Assembly: GCA_026914155.1 (NCBI GenBank)
Contig: JAPPGH010000024.1
Span: forward strand, 124,001 to 188,000
Source of the DNA: Candidatus Palauibacter rhopaloidicola
GTDB taxonomy: Bacteria > Gemmatimonadota > Gemmatimonadetes > Palauibacterales > Palauibacteraceae
Length of the DNA: 64,000 nucleotides
Reading direction: 5' to 3'
Part shown: one piece after another, positions 35,533-45,248 of the stretch
How positions within the stretch are numbered: the first letter of the stretch is position 1
How the letters are laid out: every line of letters starts with the position of its first letter
Notes under the pieces: generated by a model
Told to the model about the DNA's origin: nothing
Database searches by the model: none
The model's input: the letters and a program-made list of their open reading frames with translations, nothing else
Position numbers and translations under genes: made by a program

Positions 35533-38500
35533 GGGGCCCGGCGAAGCGGAGGAAGAGGGCCGGGACGACGACCATGTTGAGCGTGGTGGATGTGAACAGC
35601 CCCCCGAGGACGACGACGGCGAGCGGGGCCTGAATCTCCTTGCCCGGTTCGCCGATACCCAACGCGAGCGGGACGAGCGCCAGGCCCGCCGTGAGCGCCG
35701 TCATGAGGATGGGACTGAGACGTTCCATGGAGCCGCGCCGGATGCTCGGGCCCAGCCCGGCGCCCGCCGCACGAAGATCCTGATAGCGGCTCACGAGAAG
35801 GATCCCGTTCCGTACGGCGATGCCGAACAGGGTGATGAGCCCGACCAGCGTCGCGATGTTCACGGTGCCGCCGATGAGGAGCACCGCGAGCACGCCCCCC
35901 GCCAGCGCCAGCGGCAGGTTCACCATGAGAAGGGCGGCGATGCGGGCGCTCCCGAACGCCCGGAACATGATGAGGAAGATGGCGGCGATCGAGAACAGCG
36001 AGAGCAGCGTGATGCGCCGCGTCGCCTCCCGCCCGCTCTCGAACTGGCCCCCGTACTCGACGTAGTAGCCCGGCGGCAGTTCGACTTCCGCCGCGACCCG
36101 CGCCTGCAGCTCCTCCGCGGCTCCGCCCACGTCGCGCCCCGCGACGTTCGCGCTCACGACGATCTTCCGCTGCACGTTCTCCCGGCTGATCGTGTTGGGG
36201 CCCAGCGACGGCACGATCGAGGCCAGTTGCGACAGCGGTACGGTGGCGCCCGCCGGCGTCGTCATCAGCGTCCGGCCGATCGCCTCGGGGTCCGTGCGGT
36301 GTTCGTCCGCGTAGCGTACCACGAGGTCGAACGCGCGATCACCTTCCCGGATGAGCGATACCTCCTCCCCCTGGAACGCGACATCGACGGCCGCGGCCAT
36401 CGCCGCCGGCGTGACGCCGTGGCGAGCCATGGCGCGCCGGTCGGCGCGGACCTGAAGCTGGGGGATGTCCGCCTGCCGCTCGACGGAGACGTCCACGAGC
36501 CCCTCCACCGTCCCCGCGACGGTCTCGATCTCGCCGGCGATGTCGCGCAGCTGCCGCAGGTCGGAGCCGAACAGATTGGCCGCGATGGCGGCCCGCGTGC
36601 CGGAGAGCATGTGGTCGATCCGGTGTCCGATCGGCTGTCCGATCGTGACGTTGGTTCCGGGGAGTCCCGCCAAGTCGTCCCGGAGCTCGGCCATGACCTC
36701 CTCCAGGTCATGCTCCGAGAGGTCCAGCCGCGCGTCGACCTCGGAGGCGTTGGCGCCTTGCGCGTGCTCGTCGAGCTCGGCCCGGCCGGTCCGCCGCGAG
36801 GTGGAGACGACGGCCGGGTGCGCGAGAAGCTGGCGCTCCACGCGGGCTCCGATCGCGTCGGACTCCACTAGCGACGTCCCGGGCAGGCTCACGACGGAGA
36901 TGGTCAGCGTCCCCTCCTGGAACTCGGGCAGGAAACCGCGCCCCAGCAGTGGCACGAGCGCCAGGGTGCCGGCCAGCAGGAGCGCCGCACCGCCGAGCAC
37001 GGCCCCGGAACGACGCAGCGCCCCGTCGAGGACACGCCCGTACACGCGTTCGATCCCGCGCAGCAGCCAGGGCTCGCGCGGGCGGCCGATCGCCCGATCC
37101 CCCGGCAGAAGCATGTGGCAGAGGGCCGGCGTCACGGTGACCGCGACGAGCAGCGAGGAGAGAATGCTCACGATGTACGCCAGCCCCAGCGGCCGGAGCA
37201 TCCGCCCCTCGACGCCCGAGAGGAAGAAGAGCGGAACGAAGACGATGGAGATGATGAGCGTGGCGCTCAGGATCGGGGTCCGGATCTCCCGCGCCGCGTC
37301 CCGGACGAGGGCCAGCGGCCGGCGTCGGCGCTCCGGCGGGCGGCGGCGGTCTTCGCGCAGGCGGCGGTACACGTTCTCGACGACGATGATCGCGTCGTCG
37401 ACCAGCGCGCCGATGGCGATGGCCATGCCGCCCAGCGTCATCGTGTTGATCGTCCCCCCGAGGAGCCGCAGCACGATGACCGCGAGGGCCAGCGAGAGCG
37501 GGATCGCGAGCGCGGAGATCGCCGTCGTCCGCAGGTTCCACAGGAAGAGCAGGAGCACGGCGATGACGAGCAGCGCACCGTCGCGCAGGGCTTCGATCAC
37601 GTTTTCCACGGCGAGCGATATGAAATCGGCCTGCCGGAACACGGACCTCTCGAAGACCACGCCCGGCGGGAGTTCCGCTTCGATCTCGTTCAGTTCGGCG
37701 TCGATCCGCTCCGTAAGCTCCAGCGTGTTGGCGCCGGGCTGCTTCTGGATCGAGAGCACGACGGCGGGCTCCGCGTTCACGGAAGCGGTGCCGAGCCGGA
37801 CGCGCGGACCGATCCGAACCTCCGCCAAATCCTCGATGAGGACGGGTACCCCCTCCCTCACGGCGACGACGGTCAGCCCGATCTCCTCGAGGTCGCGCGC
37901 GCGGCCGATGCCGCGGATCAGGATCTCGCGACCGCCCGACCGATAGACCCCCCCGGACGCGTTCCGGTTCGACCCGGCCGCCGCCTCCAGCACCTCGTCG
38001 AGCCCGACGCCGTATGCGAGCAGGCGCTCGGGCCGGATGAGGACCTGGTACTGGCGGACCTGTCCGCCGATCGACACCACCTGCGAGACACCGGGCACGG
38101 CGAGCAGCCGGCGCCGCACGGTCCAGTCCGCGGCCGTCCGGGCCTCCATGAGTTGCGGGGCGGGCGCGCTCATCCCGACGAGCAGGATCTCGCCCATGAT
38201 CGAACTCACGGGCGCGAGCACCGGGGCGCTCACGTCCTCCGGCAGTTGGGCCGTGGCGAGTTGAAGCCGCTCGTTCACGATCTGCCGGGCGCGGAGGATG
38301 TCCGTCCCCCAGTCGAAATCCACCCAGACGATGCTGATCCCCTGCGCCGAACTCGACCGGACGCGGCGCACGCCGGCCGCGCCGTTCACCGCCGTTTCGA
38401 TCGGGAAGGTGACGAGGCTCTCGACCTCTTCCGGGGCCAGTCCGTGAGCGTCGCTGAGCACCGTCACCGTGGGAGCGGTGAGGTCGGGAAAGACATCGAC

Positions 38501-38617
38501 GGGCAGCGTGGCGCCCACCCATCCCCCACCCGCCAGGAGGAGGATCCCGGCGGCCACGGCGAGGAAGCGGTTCTCCAGCGAGGCGTGGACGAGCCGGTCC
38601 AGCAGTCCAGTGCTCAG
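35513..38617 (-). CDS. CusA/CzcA-type heavy-metal RND efflux permease
   Basis: VFPDLTAPTVTVLSDAHGLAPEEVESLVTFPIE, GGMAIAIGALVDDAIIVVENVYRR; N-terminus best explained by CTG start in a CTGA overlap with the upstream gene. Confidence 0.92.
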   Translation of the reverse strand: MSTGLLDRLVHASLENRFLAVAAGILLLAGGGWVGATLPVDVFPDLTAPTVTVLSDAHGLAPEEVESLVTFPIETAVNGAAGVRRVRSSSAQGISIVWVDFDWGTDILRARQIVNERLQLATAQLPEDVSAPVLAPVSSIMGEILLVGMSAPAPQLMEARTAADWTVRRRLLAVPGVSQVVSIGGQVRQYQVLIRPERLLAYGVGLDEVLEAAAGSNRNASGGVYRSGGREILIRGIGRARDLEEIGLTVVAVREGVPVLIEDLAEVRIGPRVRLGTASVNAEPAVVLSIQKQPGANTLELTERIDAELNEIEAELPPGVVFERSVFRQADFISLAVENVIEALRDGALLVIAVLLLFLWNLRTTAISALAIPLSLALAVIVLRLLGGTINTMTLGGMAIAIGALVDDAIIVVENVYRRLREDRRRPPERRRRPLALVRDAAREIRTPILSATLIISIVFVPLFFLSGVEGRMLRPLGLAYIVSILSSLLVAVTVTPALCHMLLPGDRAIGRPREPWLLRGIERVYGRVLDGALRRSGAVLGGAALLLAGTLALVPLLGRGFLPEFQEGTLTISVVSLPGTSLVESDAIGARVERQLLAHPAVVSTSRRTGRAELDEHAQGANASEVDARLDLSEHDLEEVMAELRDDLAGLPGTNVTIGQPIGHRIDHMLSGTRAAIAANLFGSDLRQLRDIAGEIETVAGTVEGLVDVSVERQADIPQLQVRADRRAMARHGVTPAAMAAAVDVAFQGEEVSLIREGDRAFDLVVRYADEHRTDPEAIGRTLMTTPAGATVPLSQLASIVPSLGPNTISRENVQRKIVVSANVAGRDVGGAAEELQARVAAEVELPPGYYVEYGGQFESGREATRRITLLSLFSIAAIFLIMFRAFGSARIAALLMVNLPLALAGGVLAVLLIGGTVNIATLVGLITLFGIAVRNGILLVSRYQDLRAAGAGLGPSIRRGSMERLSPILMTALTAGLALVPLALGIGEPGKEIQAPLAVVVLGGLFTSTTLNMVVVPALFLRFAGPLSGSGR

Positions 38618-40119
38618 TGCGGATGTCCGTGGTCCGAGATCTCCACGTCGCCGAGCGAGGCCAGTCTCACCTGATAGGCTCCGACGGCGACGACCTGCTC
38701 CCCGCTCGCAACCCCCGAGTGAAGGATGGTCCACGAGCCGTCCGAGGGGCCGGTCTCGACCACCCGCCGCTGGAACGCCTCGCCGCCGACCTTCACGTAG
38801 ACGACGGAGAGCCCGTCCTCGTCCAGGATCGCGAGCGTCGGGACGGCCACCCCCTCCACGGGCTCGCCGAGGAGCAGGTGACCTTCGGCCAGCATCCCCA
38901 CCTTTAGCACGCCGCCCGGGTTCGCCACCGCAAAGCGGACCGGCAGCGTCCGGCTTCCCGCCGCGATGATGCTGCCCACCGACACCACGCGATCGGCGGC
39001 ATGCGCCCGGGTCGCGCCTTCGACGGTGAACCACGCGCCGCGCACCTCGCTGACGGCCTCGGCGTGGCGGGCCGGAACCCGTGCGACGAACCACAGGGTC
39101 TCGGGACGCACCACCGTGAACGCGTGCGTCCCGACGGCGACGTGCTCGCCGGGCGCCACGTGGCGATCGGCGATCACGCCCCCGATCGGACTCCGAAGCC
39201 GGTAGACATGCGGGTCGGAACCGCCGTCCCCGTCGGCGGAGCGAATGCCGCCCACGGCTTCGAACGCCGCCCGGGCCACTTCGAGGTTGTGGCGCGCCTC
39301 CTCCAGGCGGCGCTCGGCGATGGCGCCGGCAGCGACGAGACGCTCCGTCCGGTCCGCCTCGCGCTCGGCCTCCACGACGTCGGCCCGCATGCGGGCGTAC
39401 GAGTCGTCGAGGCTCGTGGGCGCAATCAGCGCCAGCGTCTCTCCCTCCCGCACCCGCTCGCCGGGGGCGGGGGATGGCCCCTGGACGAGCACAAGGCCTT
39501 CCACCGGCGTCGAAACGTGCGCGAGGCCGCGCGCGGGGGCCGTGACCTCTCCGGTCACCGGGATCGAGTTCGGGATCCGGCGCGTCTCCGCGACCGCCAC
39601 CTCGAACGGCATCGCCCACTGTTCTTCCTTCAGGAGCGCGATCAGCCCCGGAGGCGGCTGCTCCTCGTCGTGCGGGAGGGTCTCTTCGCTCGCGAACGCC
39701 TCCAGCTGTCCCACCGGGATCGCGTGGTCCGCACCGCGGGCCGTGAGGGTCAGGTCCGCCCGCCATGTCCCGCTCTCCGTGAGGGTCGGGCTCGCACTGT
39801 AGACGCCCGGGCTCGCCGGGGCCGGGAGGACGATCTCTTCGCGGGCGCCGCCCGGTCCCCGGAGCAGGAGCACGAGGCGCCCCTCCCGCACCGGCTTCCA
39901 GTCCGCCAGCCAGGTGAGGTGGATGGCCCACGGCTCGCTCGCGACGCCCCGGACGTGCGGCGGGTACTCGACGAAGAGTTCGAGCGACTCGGTCCAGTGC
40001 GTCACCACGCCGCCGCCGGCATGGGAATGAGTGGCTGCCGCCGCCTCGTCGACGGGCGGCGAATCGCACCCCACACAAGAGAGCGCCGCCGCAATGGCGA
40101 CCGCCCGGTTCACGCGCAT
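38614..40119 (-). CDS. CusB-like RND periplasmic adaptor (HlyD family) lipoprotein with N-terminal Ig-like extension
   Basis: MRVNRAVAIAAALSCVGCDSPP lipobox, RBS GGGAGG; YRLRSPIGGVIADRHVAPGEHVAVG; stop overlaps the RND gene. Confidence 0.9.
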   Translation of the reverse strand: MRVNRAVAIAAALSCVGCDSPPVDEAAAATHSHAGGGVVTHWTESLELFVEYPPHVRGVASEPWAIHLTWLADWKPVREGRLVLLLRGPGGAREEIVLPAPASPGVYSASPTLTESGTWRADLTLTARGADHAIPVGQLEAFASEETLPHDEEQPPPGLIALLKEEQWAMPFEVAVAETRRIPNSIPVTGEVTAPARGLAHVSTPVEGLVLVQGPSPAPGERVREGETLALIAPTSLDDSYARMRADVVEAEREADRTERLVAAGAIAERRLEEARHNLEVARAAFEAVGGIRSADGDGGSDPHVYRLRSPIGGVIADRHVAPGEHVAVGTHAFTVVRPETLWFVARVPARHAEAVSEVRGAWFTVEGATRAHAADRVVSVGSIIAAGSRTLPVRFAVANPGGVLKVGMLAEGHLLLGEPVEGVAVPTLAILDEDGLSVVYVKVGGEAFQRRVVETGPSDGSWTILHSGVASGEQVVAVGAYQVRLASLGDVEISDHGHPH

Positions 40120-40283
40120 GACACCTCCCGGACTGCGAACCTGTCCCGTCCGTTCAACGTTGCCCGACCCCCGGCCGGGGGCCAGTGCGGCCGAAACCTC
40201 GACCCGGGAGCGGCCCGTACTGTTCGGCAGAGCCTGGCCTTGCCACCTTGAAGCATACGCCATGCGCGGAAGAGGAAGACCTG

Positions 40284-40346
40284 ATGAGAAAGATCGCCAT
40301 CGCGGTTGCCGTGATCGTCATTCGGAAACTGCTCAAGAAGCTCTGA
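40284..40346 (+). CDS. Candidate 20-aa cationic hydrophobic microprotein MRKIAIAVAVIVIRKLLKKL
   Basis: ATG preceded by purine-rich AGAGGAAGACCTG; intergenic between two minus-strand genes; TM-like core flanked by K/R. Confidence 0.4.
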   Translation: MRKIAIAVAVIVIRKLLKKL

Positions 40347-40392
40347 CACCGGAACGGCATACGCTCGATTTCCCCGAGCCCCCGGGTTCCCG

Positions 40393-41166
40393 CTAGTCCG
40401 GGGAGGGTCCGATCCTTCCCGGCCTCATCGCCGTGAGGAACCGCACGGGCCTCAGCGCCTCACGGTCGTACGAGAAGTAGATGAAGAAGGGCCTGCCCCG
40501 CATCTTCGCGCGCTCGACGAACCCCCAGTACCGCGAATCGAGGCTCTCCTCCCGGTTGTCCCCCAGCATGAAGTAGCGTTCCGGCGGCACCACGAGCGGT
40601 CCCCAGTTGTCCCGCGTGGGTTCGTACTCGCCCCGCTCCGGGTCCGGTATCAGGTGCGCCAGCTGCCAGTGCATCCGGGGATCCGTCTCATCCAGATGTC
40701 GCGGATTCCGGCGGACGTAGGGTTCGTCGACGGCGACGCCGTTCCGGTAGAAGACACCTCTCTCCATTCGGAGCGTGTCGCCGGGCAGACCCACCGTACG
40801 CTTGACGATGTCCAGTCCCGGAGAATGATCCGCCCGGAACACGATGATGTCCCCGTACTCCGGCTCGGCGTATCCCGGTACGCGGGCATTCGTGAACGGG
40901 ATCGGCGCCCCGAGCGACGTCTTGTTCACGAGCAGGAAGTCGCCGACCAGGAGCGTCCCCTCCATCGACCCCGACGTGATCACGAACGTCGCCAGCAGGA
41001 ACGTCCGGAAGAAGATGAAGATGAGGAAGGCGACGAGCAGCGTGCGCGCCCAGTCGCGGAACCATTCCGCGCTGAAGGCCGGTGCAGATGGGGGACGTTT
41101 CCGCTTCGTTTCCGCGGCGTCGTCCGCCTCTCCGGTACGGCCCTTCGCTCTGCGACTTCGTGCCAT
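40393..41166 (-). CDS. lepB: Signal peptidase I (copy 1)
   Basis: ITSGSMEGTLLVGDFLLVNK, DIVKRTVGLPGDTLRMERGVFYRNG, YFMLGDNREESLDSRYWGFV. Confidence 0.95.
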   Translation of the reverse strand: MARSRRAKGRTGEADDAAETKRKRPPSAPAFSAEWFRDWARTLLVAFLIFIFFRTFLLATFVITSGSMEGTLLVGDFLLVNKTSLGAPIPFTNARVPGYAEPEYGDIIVFRADHSPGLDIVKRTVGLPGDTLRMERGVFYRNGVAVDEPYVRRNPRHLDETDPRMHWQLAHLIPDPERGEYEPTRDNWGPLVVPPERYFMLGDNREESLDSRYWGFVERAKMRGRPFFIYFSYDREALRPVRFLTAMRPGRIGPSPD

Positions 41167-41320
41167 GTTTCGGCGTGCTCTCTGCGGGGATCGCCGGCGC
41201 GCCGCGCGCCCGGCGTCATCATCGGTTGCGGCGGACGCTACTCTGCGACCATCTCACCCGCCACGCAAACGCCCGGCGCTTCGGGCAGCTCCGGCCGACG
41301 CGGCAAGCCCGTACGGACCG

Positions 41321-42040
41321 TCAGTCGGGCCGGGACCCTATCCTGCCGGGTCTCATCGCCGTCAGCACTCGAAACGGCTCGAGCGCCTCCCGATCGTACG
41401 AGAAGTAGATGAAGAAGGGCTTTCCCCTCATCTTCTCGCGCTCCGCGAAGCCCCAGTATCGCGAATCGAGGCTGTCGTCGCGGTTGTCGCCAAGCATGAA
41501 GTAGCGCTCCCGGGGAACGACGAGGGGTCCCCAGTTGTCCCGCGTCGGCCGGTACTCGCTTCGCTCCGGATCCGGTACCAGGTGCCCTCTCTGCCACAGC
41601 ATCCGGCTGTCTCCGGCATCCGGCCGGCGTGGATCGCGGCGAACGTAGGGTTCCTCGATCTCCACCCCGTTCCGGTACAGGACGCCGCCCTCCATTCGAA
41701 GTGTGTCGCCGGGCAGGCCGACCGTCCGCTTCACGAGATCCATTCCCGGAGAATGGTCCGAGCGGAACACGATGATGTCGCCGTGGACCGGCTCCACGTA
41801 GCCCGGAATGCGAACCTCGGTGAACGGGATCGCCGTGCCCAGAGCGAGCTTGTTCACGAGCAGGAAATCGCCGACCAGGAGCGTGTTCTCCATCGACCCC
41901 GAGGAGATCACGGACGTGGCCAGGAGAAAGGTTCGAAAGAAGAGGAGACCGGCGGCTGCGACGATCAATGATCGAGCCCACTCCCTCGCCGACTGTTTGG
42001 CGTCGGGCCTCTTGCTGCTCTTGCTTCGCTTCCTGGCCAT
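41321..42040 (-). CDS. lepB: Signal peptidase I (copy 2)
   Basis: ISSGSMENTLLVGDFLLVNK, LVKRTVGLPGDTLRMEGGVLYRNG, YFMLGDNRDDSLDSRYWGFA. ORF N-terminal 145 aa overlap another gene; start MARKRSKSSK. Confidence 0.95.
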   Translation of the reverse strand: MARKRSKSSKRPDAKQSAREWARSLIVAAAGLLFFRTFLLATSVISSGSMENTLLVGDFLLVNKLALGTAIPFTEVRIPGYVEPVHGDIIVFRSDHSPGMDLVKRTVGLPGDTLRMEGGVLYRNGVEIEEPYVRRDPRRPDAGDSRMLWQRGHLVPDPERSEYRPTRDNWGPLVVPRERYFMLGDNRDDSLDSRYWGFAEREKMRGKPFFIYFSYDREALEPFRVLTAMRPGRIGSRPD

Positions 42041-42084
42041 ACCTTCGGACCTTCCGTTACGGGAACCGCCGACGCTCGGTATCG

Positions 42085-44394
42085 TTACATGAGGCCGTCG
42101 GAGTAGACGTGGAGCCGCCAGAGGCTGCCGCCGCGGACGGCGCGGGCGATGTCGATGCGAAACAGCCCGTCCATGAGCGACAGGCCGACCCCCACGCTCG
42201 ACCGCCAGCCCTCGGTGCCGAAGGCATCCACGGGGCCCGTCCAGCCCGCGTCCCAGAACCCCGTGATCCGGATCGGGCTGCCCCCGATGTCGTAGGCCGG
42301 ATCGCCGATCCGGAAACCGCGCCCCAGCTCGAACCGGCCGAACCAGAAGCTCTCGCCCCCGGTCGACACCGGGTCGAAGGCCCGCAGCGTGTAGGACCCG
42401 CCGAGGTGGAAGCGACGCTGTGGGGGCGGCTCCCCGAACACTCTGCCCGCCCCGCCCTCCAGCGCCACGGACCACTGGTTCACGGGGAGTTGAAGAGCCG
42501 CGGAGACCGCGGCACGGCCGTAGAGATCGAAGTCGCCCGCCGCGGCTTCGCCCCAGATGGAGCCGCTGAGGACCGGGGTGCCGGGGTCGACGGAGGAAAA
42601 CGCGCGCAGGCGGCCCGAGATGCCGGCGACGTCGCCGCGGGCGGCCACGATGTTATCCGGAAAGACCGCATCGCCGAAGAGGTTCGGGAGCGAGGCATCG
42701 CTCTGCTTCCGTGCGTTCTGGTGGCGCTCCGCGAAGAGCGCGCCTTCCACGCGGGTCCGCTTCCCCTGGCGGCTCGCCGAGACCTCGAAGCCGGTCTCCC
42801 GGAAGTAGAGGCCTTCGTCATATCCCATCACGAGGCTGTTGAAGGAGTTGCCGAAGGAGAGCGGACGGCCCCAATCGCCGAGATCCGTGAGGCGCCGGTA
42901 TGCCGTGAACCCGAAGCCGCCCGTCGCCGTCTGGCGGCGCCACCCGACCTCCACGCCGGGCTCCCACTCGGGGATGCCGATTCGCGGCGTGACCGCGAAC
43001 TCCGACGTGACCCCCGTCGGTACGGCGAAGCGGGCGCTGAACGAGAGGCCCTCGACCCGATTGTAGCGCAGCCGGCGCAGACCCGGAGCGAGATCCAGGC
43101 GGGGACCCAGAGCCGTGGCGGCGGGGATCTGCAACGAGGACAGGCGGTCCTTCAGGTCGTCGAGTTCCGCCGCCGCGAAGGCGTCGACGGTGGCGGAGAA
43201 GAGCGGCTCCGGAAGCTCCCGGGACAAGGGGAGTTCGGCGATGGGAGGAACGATGATCACGACCGGCCGCACGGCTTCGGGCAGCGAGTCCGGTTCGGCG
43301 GTGAGAGGGTCGTCACGCGTCCGCCCGGCCTCGCGCTCCTCCCGACGCCGGGTCCGACCTTCCATCACGGTCACGTCGAGCGCCGGCCCTTCAGGCGCGA
43401 GGAACTCTTCGTCGCCATCGACCCAACGCGTCCAGCCCGGCGGCAGATCCTCTCCCGGATCGAGCGACGGCTCGCGATCCACGGCGTAGTCCTCGAAGGT
43501 CCATTCGTAGCGCACCGGCATGCTCGCGAGATCCGCCATCGTGGCGACCGCATCGAAGGCCATGCGATTCGGGAGCCACCAGCGGAGTTCCTGGAGGCCG
43601 TAGTCGATCGTGATGAACTCGACCCTGGCGCGGATCGGCTTCACGAAGCCGGGAACGTCATCCGCGTCCTCCGGTTCTTCGCGGTCGAAGTCGTACTCGA
43701 TCGCCGGACGGTAGGCGGCGCGCGTGAGGACCCCTTCGTCGGCGTCGAACCACAGCGAGCCGGCAATGCGGTCGAAGCGGGCCTCGCGCGGCTCGACGAT
43801 CGCCTCGATCTGCGTCACCGTGCGGTCGTCCCCCGGGAAGCGGATGCGCAGCGTATCGCCGGAGCGGTAGCGGTAGTGGTAGGCCGCGGTGTCGGCCAGG
43901 GGATGGAGGGCCCACTCCGAACCGACCGTCACATGCTCGCTCGCCGGATCGATCATGTCGAAGTCGAGTTCGAACGCGTCGTCGTCGCGGAGATCGTCCT
44001 CGAATTCGACGCCCAGACCGACGATCGGCACCCCGCGCCGCACGCCCAGCCAACGGACGACGTGTTCGCCCTCCGCCGCCCAGCGCAGGCGGGCGGCGCG
44101 CTCCTGGTGAAACATCGCGCGTTCGCGGCGCAGAAACGCGCCGCCCAGCCCGGCGTAGATGCGCTCGCGGAAGGTCGCCTCGAAGCTCGTCAGCCCCTCG
44201 GCCCGGGCCTTGCGCTGCGCCAGAGCGCGCTCGATCAGCCCCGCGATCCCCTCGTCGGCGTAGGCGTCGAACGGAATCGGACGTGAGACGGAAACGGGCG
44301 CTTCCTGGAGGGCGTGCGCGTCGGAAGCGACGCCCGCGGCCGCTCCCATGCACATCGCCAGCCCGAGCAGCGCGGCGGCAGGCGTTCGGTTCAA
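42085..44394 (-). CDS. Outer-membrane protein with C-terminal Omp85/BamA-like barrel
   Basis: Signal peptide LNRTPAAALLGLAMCMGAAAGVASDAHA; C-terminus RRFHLGGSYTLRAFDPVSTGGESFWFGRFELGRGFRIG...RSSVGVGLSLMDGLFRIDIARAVRG. Confidence 0.78.
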   Translation of the reverse strand: MNRTPAAALLGLAMCMGAAAGVASDAHALQEAPVSVSRPIPFDAYADEGIAGLIERALAQRKARAEGLTSFEATFRERIYAGLGGAFLRRERAMFHQERAARLRWAAEGEHVVRWLGVRRGVPIVGLGVEFEDDLRDDDAFELDFDMIDPASEHVTVGSEWALHPLADTAAYHYRYRSGDTLRIRFPGDDRTVTQIEAIVEPREARFDRIAGSLWFDADEGVLTRAAYRPAIEYDFDREEPEDADDVPGFVKPIRARVEFITIDYGLQELRWWLPNRMAFDAVATMADLASMPVRYEWTFEDYAVDREPSLDPGEDLPPGWTRWVDGDEEFLAPEGPALDVTVMEGRTRRREEREAGRTRDDPLTAEPDSLPEAVRPVVIIVPPIAELPLSRELPEPLFSATVDAFAAAELDDLKDRLSSLQIPAATALGPRLDLAPGLRRLRYNRVEGLSFSARFAVPTGVTSEFAVTPRIGIPEWEPGVEVGWRRQTATGGFGFTAYRRLTDLGDWGRPLSFGNSFNSLVMGYDEGLYFRETGFEVSASRQGKRTRVEGALFAERHQNARKQSDASLPNLFGDAVFPDNIVAARGDVAGISGRLRAFSSVDPGTPVLSGSIWGEAAAGDFDLYGRAAVSAALQLPVNQWSVALEGGAGRVFGEPPPQRRFHLGGSYTLRAFDPVSTGGESFWFGRFELGRGFRIGDPAYDIGGSPIRITGFWDAGWTGPVDAFGTEGWRSSVGVGLSLMDGLFRIDIARAVRGGSLWRLHVYSDGLM

Positions 44395-44588
44395 AAGCGC
44401 TCTCCAGTCCAGAGCCGCCGTCGCGGCGTCGAGGCAAGGGGCTCGCGGCCGATGCGAGACGCGACCGCCCCCCCGGACGGGCGGTACATCCCGACAGGTG
44501 CCGGTACGTCTATGTTTGGGTAGACGTTTCAACCTTCGCCCGCGTCACCGGCGCCAAGCGCGCCCGCGGCCCCGGGGAGAATAAGCGA

Positions 44589-45248
44589 GTGGGACTGTAC
44601 TCCGAACACATCTTTCCGCGTCTCATGGAGAGCGGGCTCAAGGGCGACCTGCATCGCCGGTATCGGCGCCGGGTGCTCTCCCGTGCGCAGGGGAACGTGC
44701 TCGAAGTCGGCTTCGGCACGGGCCTCAATCTCGAATTCTATCCAACGTCGATCCGCGGCGTCACCGGAATCGATCCCGCGGCCGTCCTCGAACGCCGCGT
44801 ACGCGCCCGCATCGCCAGCGCCCCCTTTCCCGTCGAGCGCATGGTCCACGACGCCGCCGACCGACTCCCCTTTCCGGATGGGCATTTCGACACGGTGACG
44901 AGCACCTGGACGCTGTGCTCGATCAAACGGCTCCGGGACGCCCTCCTCGAACTGAGGCGCGCGCTGAAGCCCTCCGGCGAGTTCCTCTTTCTCGAGCACG
45001 GACGGAACGAAAAAGGATGGGTTTCGCGCCTCCAGGACACCCTGAACCCGATCCAGAACTTCGTCGCCTGCGGCTGTAACATAAACCGAAGGATCGACGC
45101 CGAGATCGAGCATGGCGGGTTCCGGATCGTCGACCTCGAGCGTTTCACGATGCCCGGGGTGCCCCGGGCGCTGGGTTCCGTCTACCTTGGCGTGGCCAGG
45201 CCCTACGGTGACAAGCGCCTCGCACGACCGCCGCGGGTACGGCCGTGA
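44589..45248 (+). CDS. Class I SAM-dependent methyltransferase
   Basis: GNVLEVGFGTGLNLEFYP, RLPFPDGHFDTVTSTWTLCSI, ALKPSGEFLFLEHG. Confidence 0.9.
   Translation: MGLYSEHIFPRLMESGLKGDLHRRYRRRVLSRAQGNVLEVGFGTGLNLEFYPTSIRGVTGIDPAAVLERRVRARIASAPFPVERMVHDAADRLPFPDGHFDTVTSTWTLCSIKRLRDALLELRRALKPSGEFLFLEHGRNEKGWVSRLQDTLNPIQNFVACGCNINRRIDAEIEHGGFRIVDLERFTMPGVPRALGSVYLGVARPYGDKRLARPPRVRP

Noticed and set aside
37115-38674. 519-aa plus-strand ORF
   Set aside because: Antisense to the RND permease; no motif.
40110-40349. 79-aa minus-strand ORF in the intergenic gap
   Set aside because: No motif or convincing RBS; overlaps the adaptor leader and the plus-strand microprotein candidate.
41968-44286. 772-aa plus-strand ORF
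   Set aside because: Antisense to the outer-membrane barrel protein; no motif.
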